Positions 24,953 to 35,015 are shown, counted from the first letter of the stretch. The stretch is DNA of 64,000 bases from Tistrella mobilis (GCF_041468085.1 NZ_CP121017.1:1777501-1841500); one strand, 5' to 3'. A program made the numbers and translations. Notes: generated from the letters alone by a model not told the origin.

Positions 24953-26548
24953 ATGCGTCCGATCGACCCGTTCCTGCGCGGCCTGCAGCTGGCCCCCGAC
25001 GCGGCTGCGGCGATAGAGGTCGGAAGCGATGATCCGCCGGTCGACTATCGTGGCCTGAATGCGCGGGTCGAAGCGCTGGCGGGCTGGCTGGCCGGGCTTC
25101 CGGACGAGGGGGCGGGGCAGTTGCGGGTGGCCGTCTATTCCCCCAACGCCGTCATGGGTTTTGCCGCCGTGCTGGCCTGCATGCGGGCCGGCGTGGTGTG
25201 GGTTCCGATCAACGCCCGCAATGCGCTGTCTGAAAACCTGTTCATCATGAAACAGGCGCGGGTGGCCGTGCTGGCGATCGCCGATGCCTTCCTGCCCGAT
25301 CTGCCGCAGATCCTGGACGCAGTGCCGGGGATCGGGGCGGTGCTGCTGCTTGAGGCCGGCGTTCTGCCGGAACCGCCCGCGCGGCCGTTGCATCTGGTGC
25401 GGGCGGCGGAGCTGATCGCGGCCCCGCCGCCGCCGGCGCCCGACCCGGTGCATGATCCGGACCGGGTGTCGGCGATCCTGTCGACCGGCGGCACCACCGG
25501 CCGGCCCAAGGGCGTGGTCTGGACCGACCGGATGTGGGAGGCGCTGACCCTGTCGATCTGGGCCCATATGCCGATGCCGGCCGGCGAACGGCCGGTGCAT
25601 CTGGTGGCAGCCCCCATGACCCATGCCGCCGGCGTGATCGCGCTGCCGCTGATGGCCGGCGGGGCCACCACCGTGATCCTGCCCAAGGCAGACCCGGCGG
25701 TGATCATGGATGCGATCGAACGCCATCGCGTGACACACCTCTTTCTGCCGCCGACGGTCATCTACATGATCCTGGCCGACCGGTCGACCCATGGCCATGA
25801 TCTCTCGTCGCTGCGCTACCTGATCTATTCCGCCGCCCCCATGGCCCCCGACAAGCTGGCCGAGGCGATGGCCCTGTTCGGCCCGGTTCTGGTTCAGGGC
25901 TATGGCCAGGCGGAAATCCCGCTGATGGGCACGTTCATGAGCGCGGCCGAACATGTCGCGGCGCTTGTCGCCGGGGATCACGGGCGCATGGTCTCGGCCG
26001 GCCGGCCGGGGATCGCGTCTCAGGTCTCGATCCGCGATCCCGAGGGCCGGGAGCTGCCGCGTGGCGAGACCGGCGAGATCTGTTTCCGCGGCAGCCTTGT
26101 CACCCCCGGCTATGACGGCCGGCCGGAGCTGACGGCCGAACACCGCTTCGGCGACTGGCACCGCACCGGCGATCTGGGGTTCATGGACCAGGCCGGCTAT
26201 GTGTCGATCGTCGATCGGGCCCGGGACATGATCATCACCGGCGGCTTCAACGTCTATTCGGCGGAGGTGGAGCGCGCCATCCTGGCCGACCCTGCGGTGC
26301 GCGACTGTGCGGTGATCGGCATACCGCACCCGGTCTGGGGGGAGGCGGTGACCGCGATCATAGAGCCGGCCGCGCCGGGTGTGCTGGATGCCGACGCCCT
26401 GGCGATGCGCCTGCGCGCGGAACTGGGTGGCGTGAAGGCGCCGAAGACCGTGGAGATCTGGCCGGAACTGCCGCGCAGCCCGGTCGGCAAGGTGCTGAAG
26501 CGCGAGATCCGCGACCGCTATTGGCAAGGACGCGAACGACAGATCTAG
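24953..26548 (+). CDS. class I acyl-CoA synthetase (AMP-binding enzyme)
   Basis: A 531-residue ATP-dependent ligase. The P-loop motif is ILSTGGTTGRPKGVVWT, followed by the A5 region GYGQAEIPLM, the A7-A8 block HRTGDLGFMDQAGYV and RARDMIITGGFNVY, and the catalytic lysine motif PRSPVGKVLKREI near the C-terminus. It activates a carboxylic acid as AMP ester and then CoA thioester. Which acid cannot be read from the sequence; the DctPQM genes upstream suggest it is the TRAP substrate. The sequence resembles medium-chain and aromatic acid ligases. Confidence 0.92.
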   Translation: MRPIDPFLRGLQLAPDAAAAIEVGSDDPPVDYRGLNARVEALAGWLAGLPDEGAGQLRVAVYSPNAVMGFAAVLACMRAGVVWVPINARNALSENLFIMKQARVAVLAIADAFLPDLPQILDAVPGIGAVLLLEAGVLPEPPARPLHLVRAAELIAAPPPPAPDPVHDPDRVSAILSTGGTTGRPKGVVWTDRMWEALTLSIWAHMPMPAGERPVHLVAAPMTHAAGVIALPLMAGGATTVILPKADPAVIMDAIERHRVTHLFLPPTVIYMILADRSTHGHDLSSLRYLIYSAAPMAPDKLAEAMALFGPVLVQGYGQAEIPLMGTFMSAAEHVAALVAGDHGRMVSAGRPGIASQVSIRDPEGRELPRGETGEICFRGSLVTPGYDGRPELTAEHRFGDWHRTGDLGFMDQAGYVSIVDRARDMIITGGFNVYSAEVERAILADPAVRDCAVIGIPHPVWGEAVTAIIEPAAPGVLDADALAMRLRAELGGVKAPKTVEIWPELPRSPVGKVLKREIRDRYWQGRERQI

Positions 26549-26674
26549 ATGATAAATTCATGATTGTGTACGACATGCCTTGACGCCGGCCCCGGCCTGG
26601 GGAACGGTGGGCGCCATCTGTTGCCGGATCCTGGTCCGGCGCATCCGGTCTCTCTTTGATCGAGGTTGCGACCC

Positions 26675-26965
26675 ATGTTCGCCTCGCCCTCTCCCGCGTC
26701 GGACACAGATGCCGGGTCGGTGCCCCAGGTGCTGGCCCTGGCGGAGGCCGATCCGCGCCGCCCCGCCCTGGAGGCCATGCTCATGCGCATGGCGCTCGAC
26801 GATCTGGCGGATCTGCACGATCGCACCCGCAGCGCCGCGCGTGCGGCCCGTGCCGCCGCCGACATGCCGCGCCTGTTCGATCTGGTCCGCGGCATGAAGA
26901 CCCTTCAGCGGATCGCCGGTGCGCGCGGACGTTTGCTCATGGCCCCGCCCCTGCGACAGCGCTGA
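26675..26965 (+). CDS. small helical protein of unknown function
   Basis: A 96-residue protein I do not recognise. Residues about 20-85 are predicted helical, with repeated Ala/Arg/Leu and the segment LMRMALDDLADLHDRTRSAARAARAA (split here as a description of key residues only). No cysteines, signal or membrane span are seen. I use the ATG at 26675 with GAGG 9 nt upstream. It sits alone between the acyl-CoA ligase and azlC, in the same direction. It may be real, since it keeps a coherent amphipathic pattern. Confidence 0.55.
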   Translation: MFASPSPASDTDAGSVPQVLALAEADPRRPALEAMLMRMALDDLADLHDRTRSAARAARAAADMPRLFDLVRGMKTLQRIAGARGRLLMAPPLRQR

Positions 26966-27004
26966 TCCGCCTCCCGTTCCCGACCGATCAGGACTCCCCC
27001 GCCG

Positions 27005-27772
27005 ATGTCGGATGTCAATCGACCGGACGACGTGTCGTCGCCGGTGATCGCCGGGCTGAAACTGGCCCTGCCGATCATGGCCGCCTATTTTTCCGTGGCC
27101 TTCTCTTTCGGCCTGCTTGCGACCGAATCCGGGCTGCCGGCCTGGGCGGCGGTGGCCATGTCGGTGCTGGTCTATGCCGGCGCCTCGCAGTTCATGGCCG
27201 TGGCGCTGATCGCCGCCGGCACCGCCATGCCGGCGATCGTGCTGGCGGTGGGCGTGCTGAACCTGCGCCATATGGTGATGACCCTGGCGCTGCCCGGCAT
27301 CCGCCCGGCGGTCGGCCTGCTGAAGCGCCCCTGGCGGATGGCGCTCTATGCCGGCATCACCGACGAGGCTTTCGCGGCCGCGAGTTTCGCCCGCGATCCG
27401 GCCGCGGCCCGGCCGGCCGCTCTGGGGACGCTGGTGCTTGCCATTTATCTGTCGTGGATCGCCGGCACGCTGGGCGGCATCGCGGCCGGTGCGCTGGTGC
27501 CGGCGGATCTGCGCGCCGCCATGGCTGCGGGGCTCTACGCGCTGTTCGTGGCCCTGCTGGTGCCGGGGCTGAAGGCGCGGCCGGCGATGGTGCTGGTGGT
27601 GAGCGCCGCCGCGATCCTGAATGCCGCCCTGAGCGCCGTTCTGCCGGCCGGCATCGCGCTGCTGGTCGCCATTCTGTGCGTGGCCGGCGGTCATGCCTTC
27701 ATCTCGGGCGGCGGGTCGGCGCCCGAACCCGCCACCGATGCGACCGGGCGTCGGCTGGGGAGGGGCGGGTGA
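27005..27772 (+). CDS. azlC: AzlC-family amino-acid exporter, large subunit
   Basis: A 255-residue inner-membrane protein with seven to eight spans. FSVAFSFGLLATESGLPAWAAVAMS, YAGASQFMAVALI and LNLRHMVMTLAL are characteristic AzlC motifs (described in pieces). It pairs with AzlD to export branched-chain amino acids or their analogues. Its stop overlaps the azlD start by one base of ATGA-type coupling (TGATG). Confidence 0.92.
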   Translation: MSDVNRPDDVSSPVIAGLKLALPIMAAYFSVAFSFGLLATESGLPAWAAVAMSVLVYAGASQFMAVALIAAGTAMPAIVLAVGVLNLRHMVMTLALPGIRPAVGLLKRPWRMALYAGITDEAFAAASFARDPAAARPAALGTLVLAIYLSWIAGTLGGIAAGALVPADLRAAMAAGLYALFVALLVPGLKARPAMVLVVSAAAILNAALSAVLPAGIALLVAILCVAGGHAFISGGGSAPEPATDATGRRLGRGG

Positions 27773-28092
27773 TGATGTCGGACACCCTGCTGCTGGTTAC
27801 CATTCTGGGCATGGCGGCAGCCACCGCCGTGCCGCGGGTGCTGCCGGCCCTGCTGCCCGCGGGCTGGCGGCCCGGCCGCCGGCTTCAGGCCTTTCTGGAT
27901 GCCGTGCCCTTTGCCGCGCTGGGGGCGCTGATCGTGCCCGGTGTGTTCCAGATCGAGGGTGGCGCAACCGCCGGCCTGGCCGTTGCCGCCGCCGCGGCGG
28001 CTGCCGCCTTCGCCCGGGCGCCGCTTGCCATCACCGTCGTGATCGGCATTGCCGTCGCCTGGGCCATGGCCGGGGGAATTGGCGGCAGCTGA
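27772..28092 (+). CDS. azlD: AzlD-family amino-acid exporter, small subunit
   Basis: A 106-residue membrane protein with three to four spans. TVPRVLPALL-type sequence (AVPRVLPALLPAGW) and the DAVPFAALGALIVPGVF span fit the AzlD family. The start is ATG at 27772 or the next codon; AGGGGCGGG precedes it. It is co-expressed with azlC, which it directly overlaps. Confidence 0.88.
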   Translation: MMSDTLLLVTILGMAAATAVPRVLPALLPAGWRPGRRLQAFLDAVPFAALGALIVPGVFQIEGGATAGLAVAAAAAAAAFARAPLAITVVIGIAVAWAMAGGIGGS

Positions 28093-28189
28093 TGCCGATG
28101 CGTTCTTGCCCCCGGCGGCACGGGGGTGCAGGATCGAAGGATGAGGCCGGCCCGGTGGCCGGCATCGCTTCGCTTCTACCGGGACGCGC

Positions 28190-30853
28190 ATGAAGACCGA
28201 TACGCCGAAGACCATCCTGCTCTCCGAGTACACCCCGCCGGCCTATCTGGTGCCGTCGATCGATCTGGAATTCCGGCTCGATCCGCATGCCACCCGGGTG
28301 ACCGCCGTCTCGCGGATGGAGCGAACCGCCGGCACGCCGGCCGATGCACCGCTGGTGCTGAACGGTGCCGGGCTGAAGCTGGTTTCGGTGGCGATCGACG
28401 GTGCGCCCGTCGGCCCCGACCGCTGGCTGCAGGAAGAGGAACGCCTGGTGATCCGCAAGGTCCCGGCCGTCTTCGAGCTGACGGTGGTGACCGAGATCGA
28501 CCCGGCGGGCAATACCGCGCTGGAGGGGCTCTACCTCTCCAACGGCATCTTCTGCACCCAGTGCGAGGCGGAAGGCTTCCGCAAGATCACCTATTTCCCC
28601 GACCGGCCCGATGTGATGGCGCGCTACCGCACCACCATCATCGGCGATCCGGCGGTGCTGCCGGTGATGCTGTCCAACGGCAATCCGGTGGCCGACGAGA
28701 TCGGCGAGGACGGGCTCCGGCACATCACCTGGGAAGACCCGTTCCCGAAGCCCAGCTATCTCTTCGCTCTGGTCGCGGGCGATCTGGCGCTCTGCGAAAG
28801 CCCGTTCACCACCATGAACGGCCGCGAGGTCTCGCTCCGGCTCTATGTCGAGCCGCGCAACGCCGACAAGTGCGAGCACGCCATGGCCTCGCTGAAGAAG
28901 GCGATGATCTGGGACGAGCGCGCCTATGGCCGGGAATACGATCTCGACATCTACATGATCGTCGCGGTCGACGACTTCAATATGGGGGCGATGGAGAACA
29001 AGGGTCTTAACGTCTTCAATTCGAAGTACATTCTGGCCCGCCCCGACACCGCGACCGATTCCGATTACGGCGGGATCGAGGCGGTGGTCGCGCATGAATA
29101 CTTCCACAACTGGACCGGCAACCGCATCACCTGCCGCGACTGGTTCCAGCTCAGCCTGAAGGAAGGGCTGACCGTCTTCCGCGAGCAGCAGTTCGTGGCC
29201 GACCACCAGTCGGCGGCCGTATCGCGCATCCACGATGTCCGGGTGCTGCGCGCCGCCCAGTTTCCCGAGGATGCGGGGCCGACCGCCCATCCCGTCCGGC
29301 CCGACAGCTATATCGAAATCAGCAACTTCTACACCTCGACCGTCTACAACAAGGGCGCCGAGGTGATCCGCATGCTCCACACCCTGATCGGGCCCGAGGC
29401 CTTCGCCCGGGGCATGGATCTCTATTTCGAGCGTCATGACGGCCAGGCGGTGACCTGCGAGGATTTCGTCCGCGCCCATGCCGATGCCAACGAGCTGGAT
29501 CTGACCGATTTCTTCCGCTGGTACGTCCAGGCGGGCACGCCCGAGGTTTCGGTCGAAACCCGCCATGATCCCGAAAGCCGCAGCTTCGAGCTGACCTTTA
29601 CCCAGACCCTGAAGCCGACCCCCGGCCAGCCGGTGAAGAAGCCGATGGTGATCCCCGTGCGCACCGCGCTGATCGGGGCCGATGGTGCCCCCCTGCCGCT
29701 GCGCCTGGCCAACGAGGCGGCCGATGCGCCCGAAGCCGGCGTGACCGAGCGGGTGCTGGTGCTGGAGGATCGCGTCACCCGCTTCACCTTCGCCGATGTG
29801 GCCGAGCGACCGGTGCCCTCGCTGCTCCGCGGCTTCTCGGCGCCGGTCAAGCTGGAGACGCGTGCGGAAGACGCCGATCTGGCCTTCCTGATGGGCCATG
29901 ACGACGATGCCTTCAACCGCTGGGAAGCGGCGCAGACCTATGCGATCCGGGTGATCCACCGCCTGATCGCCGATGTCGGCGCCGGCCGTCCGCTTGTGCT
30001 GCCCGACGATTTCCGCGACGCCTTCGCCCGCACGATCGGCGATGACAGCCTGGATCCGGCGCTGATCGCCGAAGCGCTGACCCTGCCGGGGGAGAGCTAT
30101 CTGGCCGAGACCATGACCCGGATCGATGTCGAGGGCATCACCGCCGCCCGGCAGTTCGTCCGGCGCGAGATCGGCCGCAGCCTGGAAGGGCTGCTGCTGG
30201 AGGTCTTCGACCGGCTGGCGGCCGAGGATGCGGGCAAGCCCTACAGCTTCGATCCGGCCTCGGTGGGCCGGCGGTCGCTGGCCAATCTGTGCCTGGCCTA
30301 TCTGGGCGCCCCGGGCGGCGCGGCCGGGCTGGAGCGCGCCCGCCGGCGCTTCGAGACCGCCGACAATATGACAGACGCGCTGGGCGGCCTGCTGGTGCTG
30401 GCCGATCAGGAAGACGAGCTGTCGCAGCCGGCCTTCGACGCCTTCTACGCCCGCTGGAAGGATGAGCCGCTGGTGGTCGACAAGTGGTTCATGGTTCAGG
30501 CGACGGCCTCGCGCGCCAATGCGCTCGACCATGTGCTGAAGCTGATGGAGCATCCGGCCTTTTCGATGCGCAACCCCAACCGGGTGCGCTCGCTGATCGG
30601 CGCCTTCGCCGCCAGCAATCCGCGCGGCTTCCACGAGGCATCGGGCCGCGGCTACGATTTTCTGGCCGATCAGATCATCACGCTGGATGCCAGCAACCCG
30701 CAGATCGCCGCCCGGCTGGTGGGGCCGTTCAAGCGCTGGCGGCGCTATGACGACCAGCGTCAGGCCCTGATGCGCCAGGCGCTGGAGCGCATCGCCGCCC
30801 GCCAGGGCCTGTCGCGCGATGTGTACGAGATGGTCAGCAAGTCGCTGGCCTGA
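28190..30853 (+). CDS. pepN: aminopeptidase N (M1 family metallopeptidase)
   Basis: An 887-residue cytoplasmic zinc aminopeptidase, close to the 870 residues of E. coli PepN. The exopeptidase motif GAMEN lies near residue 265 and the zinc site HEYFHNWTGNR near residue 302, with the third ligand Glu in LKEGLTVFREQQF. The C-terminal helical domain is complete, ending at KSLA. It releases N-terminal residues during peptide turnover. A 14-bp tandem repeat and an intrinsic terminator follow. Confidence 0.96.
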   Translation: MKTDTPKTILLSEYTPPAYLVPSIDLEFRLDPHATRVTAVSRMERTAGTPADAPLVLNGAGLKLVSVAIDGAPVGPDRWLQEEERLVIRKVPAVFELTVVTEIDPAGNTALEGLYLSNGIFCTQCEAEGFRKITYFPDRPDVMARYRTTIIGDPAVLPVMLSNGNPVADEIGEDGLRHITWEDPFPKPSYLFALVAGDLALCESPFTTMNGREVSLRLYVEPRNADKCEHAMASLKKAMIWDERAYGREYDLDIYMIVAVDDFNMGAMENKGLNVFNSKYILARPDTATDSDYGGIEAVVAHEYFHNWTGNRITCRDWFQLSLKEGLTVFREQQFVADHQSAAVSRIHDVRVLRAAQFPEDAGPTAHPVRPDSYIEISNFYTSTVYNKGAEVIRMLHTLIGPEAFARGMDLYFERHDGQAVTCEDFVRAHADANELDLTDFFRWYVQAGTPEVSVETRHDPESRSFELTFTQTLKPTPGQPVKKPMVIPVRTALIGADGAPLPLRLANEAADAPEAGVTERVLVLEDRVTRFTFADVAERPVPSLLRGFSAPVKLETRAEDADLAFLMGHDDDAFNRWEAAQTYAIRVIHRLIADVGAGRPLVLPDDFRDAFARTIGDDSLDPALIAEALTLPGESYLAETMTRIDVEGITAARQFVRREIGRSLEGLLLEVFDRLAAEDAGKPYSFDPASVGRRSLANLCLAYLGAPGGAAGLERARRRFETADNMTDALGGLLVLADQEDELSQPAFDAFYARWKDEPLVVDKWFMVQATASRANALDHVLKLMEHPAFSMRNPNRVRSLIGAFAASNPRGFHEASGRGYDFLADQIITLDASNPQIAARLVGPFKRWRRYDDQRQALMRQALERIAARQGLSRDVYEMVSKSLA

Positions 30854-30857
30854 GGTT

Positions 30858-30898
30858 ACGCGACCGAGGCTGCGCGACCGAGGCTGTGCGACTGACCG
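30858..30898. repeat. 14-bp tandem repeat after pepN
   Basis: ACGCGACCGAGGCT at 30858-30871 is followed by GCGCGACCGAGGCT at 30872-30885, then a degenerate third copy starting GTGCGACTGACC. It lies between the stop codon and the terminator. Confidence 0.85.
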
Positions 30899-30902
30899 GG
30901 AA

Positions 30903-30937
30903 GGGGCGGCGCCGTCAGGGTGCCGCCCCCTGTTTTT
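30903..30937 (+). terminator. intrinsic terminator after pepN
   Basis: An 8-bp stem (GGGGCGGC with GCCGCCCC) is followed by TGTTTTT at 30931-30937. The opposite gene stops at 30945, so this lies between convergent genes. Confidence 0.85.
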
Positions 30938-30944
30938 GTCCCCG

Positions 30945-32123
30945 TCATCTGTGCCGATAGACCGCTGTCTCGAAGGCGAGATAGCCGCCGACCGAGGCGG
31001 CATCGGCGAAGGGCAGGATCTGGGTGGCCCAGAATCCGCCGAGCCCGGTCTCCGGGTCGATCCAGTAGAAAAGATTGGCGAGCCCCGCCCAGGCGAGGGC
31101 ACCCGCCGGGCGGCCGGTGGGGGCCGGCTCGTCATTGATCATGAAGGTCAACCCCCAGGATTTGGGCATGCCGGGGAAGAATTCGGCATCGTTCGACAGC
31201 GTGGGGATCACGCCGGGCAGCATCTTGATCTTCATCTCGCCCAGCCCGTTCTGCGCCGCCATCCGCACGGTTTCGGGCCGCAGCACCGGCCCGTCGGGGC
31301 CCATGCCGTCATTCAGCCACATGCGGATGAATTTCGTGTAGTCGGTGGCGGTCGATTGCAGGCCATGGCCGCCCATATGGATCTCGGGATCCTGGGGCAG
31401 CATGAAGTCGGGCAGGGGCGTCAGGCTGCCATCCGCCCCGCGCTGATGCATCACCGCCAGACGCGCCCGCATGTCGGCGGTCATGGTGAAGGCGGTGTCG
31501 GTCATGCCCAGCGGATCCAGGATCCGGCTCTGCATCACCTCGCCCAGGCGGCGGCCGGTGATCGCCTCCACCACCCGGCCGGCCTGATCGATATTGCTGC
31601 CGTATTCCCAGGCCTCGCCCGGATCGAACAGCAGCGGCGTGTCGAGCGCGGCCCCGGTGGCGGTGATCACGCTCGGCTGGCCGCGCGTGCTGGCCAGGCG
31701 CTCATAGACCGGGTTGAAGAAGTCGTAGCCGAAGCCTGCGGTGTGCAGCAGCAGCATGCGGGTGGTGATCTCGCGCCGGGGCGCCCGCAGCCGCGGGCTG
31801 CCATCGGCCTCGAAGCCTTCGATCACCTGCACCCGGCCCAGCGCCGGCAGATAGTCGCGCGCCGGGGCGTCGAGGTCGAGCAGGCCGTCTTCCACCAGCT
31901 GCAACACGGCGGTGCCGGTCAGCGCCTTGGTGGTGGAGAAGATCGCGAAGACGGTATCCTCCGTCATCGGCATATCCCCGCCGGCGGCGCGCAGGCCTGC
32001 GGCACCACGATAAATGTCGCCCTTGCGATCGGTCGCCACGGCAACCACGCCCGGCAGACCGGGGCCCTCGGTCACGGCCCGGTTCAGCACTGCATCGGCG
32101 GCGGCTTTCAGTGTCTCGGTCAT
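30945..32123 (-). CDS. beta-lactamase-fold serine hydrolase (EstB/family VIII esterase-like)
   Basis: A 392-residue protein of the beta-lactamase/penicillin-binding fold. The nucleophile motif S63-T-T-K66 (FSTTKALTG) is intact, and Tyr174 in WEYGSN is at the usual second-motif position. No Sec signal is seen, so it is more likely a cytoplasmic esterase than a resistance enzyme. Two ATGs lie near the start; I take 32123 because GGGAGG lies 6 nt upstream. An AraC regulator is divergent and may control it. Confidence 0.88.
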   Translation of the reverse strand: MTETLKAAADAVLNRAVTEGPGLPGVVAVATDRKGDIYRGAAGLRAAGGDMPMTEDTVFAIFSTTKALTGTAVLQLVEDGLLDLDAPARDYLPALGRVQVIEGFEADGSPRLRAPRREITTRMLLLHTAGFGYDFFNPVYERLASTRGQPSVITATGAALDTPLLFDPGEAWEYGSNIDQAGRVVEAITGRRLGEVMQSRILDPLGMTDTAFTMTADMRARLAVMHQRGADGSLTPLPDFMLPQDPEIHMGGHGLQSTATDYTKFIRMWLNDGMGPDGPVLRPETVRMAAQNGLGEMKIKMLPGVIPTLSNDAEFFPGMPKSWGLTFMINDEPAPTGRPAGALAWAGLANLFYWIDPETGLGGFWATQILPFADAASVGGYLAFETAVYRHR

Positions 32124-32239
32124 TGCCATCCTCCCTGGACGGAGCCCCCGGACTCTCCGCTCTCGATCCGGGCGGGGTTCGACCTTGGGGCCCATGGCGA
32201 GCAAGGGTAGCGGGCAGGGGTGGTCCGTCTCTATCCGGC

Positions 32240-32267
32240 ATCGGCAGGATCTGTCGGATATCGGCAG
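32240..32267. promoter_or_regulatory. direct repeats, candidate AraC-family operator
   Basis: ATCGGCAG occurs at 32240-32247 and 32260-32267, 20 bp apart, on the same face of the helix. This tandem layout is typical of AraC-family binding. It lies in the 263-bp region between the divergent hydrolase and regulator genes. Confidence 0.4.
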
Positions 32268-32386
32268 TTTCTGCATCGCCGCCCCGCCGGCATCTCGCCA
32301 GCCACCGGGGCCGGGCGCTATCGTGATCACAACGAACCACCCGCAAAGGGAAGACGTCTGCGTGCTTCGACAGGGGAGGCGGGCAC

Positions 32387-33388
32387 ATGCTGAAAGATGC
32401 GCTGATCTATGACGCCCGGGGCAACCCGATCCGCCAGCATCACAAGGTTAATTCCCGCGACTGGGACGAGATCCGCGACTGGTCGAACCGGGTCTATATG
32501 CCCTATCTGGTGACGCCCACGGGCAGGGCCGCGACGCCGGCCTCGACCATGCATTCGGCGCGGGTGGGGCGGATCATCGTCACCCGCTTCGCCTACGGCA
32601 TTCCGGTCCGCGTGCAGGACTGGTCCGAGGATGCCGGCAATGCGGTGGTGCTGACCACCATCGCCGGCAATGCCCGCCACGCCGCGACGGCGCGGCAGTT
32701 CGAGGATACCGGCGTCGGCGAAAGCTTCGTGGCCGATTGCAGCCGGATCGACCACCTGATCGATTTCGATCCCGACCATCTGCAGCTGAACCTGACCATC
32801 CCGCATGCGGTGCTGGAACAGACCTGTCGCGACTGGCTGGGCTTCGTGCCGGGCGATGCGCTCTGGCAGCACAAATGCCGGATCGGCGGGCGGGGCTCGG
32901 CCTGGCTCGCGCTGATGGAGTATCTGGTCCGGGCGATCGCGGAAGCCCCGGATCGGCTGGCCGCGGACCGGGTGGGCCGGCATCTGGAGCAGACCGTCTG
33001 CATCCATCTGCTGAACGAGTGGGCGGCACAGGCCGGGCTCGACCTGGATGAGCCCAGGCGCGGCGTGGCGCCGCGCCATGTCCGCATCGCCGAGCACTAC
33101 ATGGCGGAGCATGCGGCCAGCCTGCCATCGATGACCGAGGTCGCCCGGGTGGCGGGCGTCAGCCTGCGCAGCCTGACCGAGGCCTTCAGGCGTTTCCGCG
33201 GCTACACCCCCAGCGCCTTCCTGCGCGAACGCCGCCTGCAGGAGGTGCGCCGCCTGCTGCAGGCGGGCGGGTCGGACATGACCGTGTCGCGCGCCGCCTA
33301 TGCGCTGGGCTATGTCAATCTGGGGGAATTCGCCCGCAGCTATCGCGCGCGCTTCGGCGAGCGTCCGTCGGAGACGCTGCGGCCCTGA
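32387..33388 (+). CDS. AraC-family transcriptional regulator
   Basis: A 333-residue regulator. Residues up to about 200 fit the AraC_binding_2 ligand domain, and residues about 225-330 form the double helix-turn-helix: [22 protein letters not shown] and [22 protein letters not shown] (described in pieces). It diverges from the serine hydrolase gene, and the shared region holds direct repeats suited to AraC binding. The inducer is unknown. Confidence 0.91.
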   Translation: MLKDALIYDARGNPIRQHHKVNSRDWDEIRDWSNRVYMPYLVTPTGRAATPASTMHSARVGRIIVTRFAYGIPVRVQDWSEDAGNAVVLTTIAGNARHAATARQFEDTGVGESFVADCSRIDHLIDFDPDHLQLNLTIPHAVLEQTCRDWLGFVPGDALWQHKCRIGGRGSAWLALMEYLVRAIAEAPDRLAADRVGRHLEQTVCIHLLNEWAAQAGLDLDEPRRGVAPRHVRIAEHYMAEHAASLPSMTEVARVAGVSLRSLTEAFRRFRGYTPSAFLRERRLQEVRRLLQAGGSDMTVSRAAYALGYVNLGEFARSYRARFGERPSETLRP

Positions 33389-33395
33389 AACGACG

Positions 33396-33430
33396 AACGC
33401 CCGCAGGCCCTCTCGGGTCCTGCGGGCGTT
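33396..33430. terminator. bidirectional terminator-like hairpin between AraC and chemoreceptor genes
   Basis: A perfect 12-bp stem (AACGCCCGCAGG with CCTGCGGGCGTT) and 11-nt loop lies between convergent genes. T-runs are short on both strands, so termination may be partial. Confidence 0.65.
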
Positions 33431-33468
33431 CCTCAACCGGACGCGGGTGCGCATTGTCCGGTCAATGC

Positions 33469-34818
33469 TCAGTCGCGACTGGCGCGCAGCCGGTTCATGA
33501 AGCCGGTCATTTCGGTCGACAGATGGTTGGCGCGGGCCTCCAGCGCCCGGGCGGTTTCGGCCACTTCATCGGCGGCGGTCTTGGTGTCGGCGTTCACCCG
33601 CTCGATGCCCGAAACACCGCGGGTCACCTCGCGGGTGCCGGATGAGACCTGCTGGATGTTGAGCGCGATGTCGCGGGTGGCGGCGCTCTGTTCCTCCACC
33701 GCGGCGGCGACACCCGTCGCGATTTCGTTCATCCGGCGGATGGTCTCGGCGATCTTTTCGATCGCCTGGGCGGTGGCCGAGGCGACGTTGCGCATGTCGC
33801 CGACCTGGGCGCTGATATCCTCGGTCGCACGCGCCGTCTGGGCGGCGAGGTTCTTCACCTCGCCCGCCACCACGGCGAAACCCTTGCCGGCCGCGCCGGC
33901 GCGCGCCGCCTCGATGGTGGCGTTGAGCGCCAGAAGATTGGTCTGCTCGGCGATGTCGTTGATCAGCTGGACGATCTCGCCCACCTTGCCGGCGGCACCC
34001 AGCATGCCCGAGACGGTGGTCGTGGTCTGGCGTGCATCCTCCACCGCCTGCCGGGCGATTTCCGACGACTGCGACACCTGACCGGCGATCTCGCTGATCG
34101 ACCGCGACAGTTCCTCGGACGCGGCAGCCACCGCATCGACATTGGCGGCCGCCTGCTCCGCGGCGCCGGCCACGCTGCTCGCCTCGCTGCGGGCCATGTC
34201 GGCGGCACTGGTCAGCCCGTTCGAGGCCCCGCCCAGCCGCCCGACCGTCCGGGTCAGATCCTCGACCACACCGCGGATCGAGGCGTCGAGCTCACTTGCC
34301 GCTTCCAGGCGAGCCGCGCGGACCTGGGCCATGATACCGGTGATGTACTGTTCCATCGCCAGATCCATGTCCAGGAACACGACACGGCTGACCGCCGCCA
34401 TGGCGCGTTCCCGCTTGTCGTGCGACCAGCGATAGGTCCGCGAGATGGCGGCGAGCAGGCGCTGCAGCACCATCTGATAGCCGCCCATATACCAGCGCGG
34501 TTCCAGGCCGATGCGGACATGGGCATTGCCGATCCGGGTGGCGCGCGCGACATAGTCGGCATCGAACCGCCCCGACATCAGCGCCATCCAATGTGCTTTC
34601 TGCGACGTCTTCAGATGGTTAACCATCCCCGGTTTCGCGATCAGGGCCTGCATCGGCGGGTAGGTCGAAAGCGTGCGGTAGAAGACCTCCAGCAGATCCT
34701 CGATCTCGGCTTCGACCACCGGCCGGACCAGGGCGAGGTCGGCGATGGTGGCGGCATCGATGCCGAGAAAGCGCAGACGATCGGCGTCGAGCGCCGATGC
34801 GGTGACGGGCGAAGCCAT
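33469..34818 (-). CDS. globin-coupled chemoreceptor (HemAT-like aerotaxis transducer)
   Basis: A 449-residue soluble methyl-accepting protein. Residues 1-170 form a globin-coupled sensor: His100 in [18 protein letters not shown] is the expected proximal heme ligand, with Trp109-Tyr110 next to it. A chemoreceptor signalling domain follows, with the hairpin tip [28 protein letters not shown] (key core E-x-TNLLALNA). No membrane spans are present. It should sense oxygen and signal to CheA/CheW encoded 9 kb away. I use ATG 34818, which leads directly into the globin domain. Confidence 0.92.
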   Translation of the reverse strand: MASPVTASALDADRLRFLGIDAATIADLALVRPVVEAEIEDLLEVFYRTLSTYPPMQALIAKPGMVNHLKTSQKAHWMALMSGRFDADYVARATRIGNAHVRIGLEPRWYMGGYQMVLQRLLAAISRTYRWSHDKRERAMAAVSRVVFLDMDLAMEQYITGIMAQVRAARLEAASELDASIRGVVEDLTRTVGRLGGASNGLTSAADMARSEASSVAGAAEQAAANVDAVAAASEELSRSISEIAGQVSQSSEIARQAVEDARQTTTTVSGMLGAAGKVGEIVQLINDIAEQTNLLALNATIEAARAGAAGKGFAVVAGEVKNLAAQTARATEDISAQVGDMRNVASATAQAIEKIAETIRRMNEIATGVAAAVEEQSAATRDIALNIQQVSSGTREVTRGVSGIERVNADTKTAADEVAETARALEARANHLSTEMTGFMNRLRASRD

Positions 34819-35015
34819 GATGTTCGGGACCAACCTGTTGCTGCGTGACGCTTTTCTGGGGTGCGCGCACGGCCTCTTGCAGGGCACGACGCGGACCAAT
34901 TCCAAATTTTAAGGGTAAGAGAGTTGATAAATCATTACGGAATGCGTATCCGGCCTGGGCAGTCGCCGGCTCCGCCGGTGTCGACGTCCGGCCATCCTCA
35001 ACGGGATCTCCGCCC

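Noticed and set aside
28031-31135. A 1034-codon open frame on the - strand.
   Set aside because: It lies opposite pepN, whose zinc-site and GAMEN motifs are intact.
34614-34625. ATGGTTAACCAT palindrome, possible CtrA half-site.
   Set aside because: It is inside the chemoreceptor coding sequence and lacks the second TTAA at the proper spacing.
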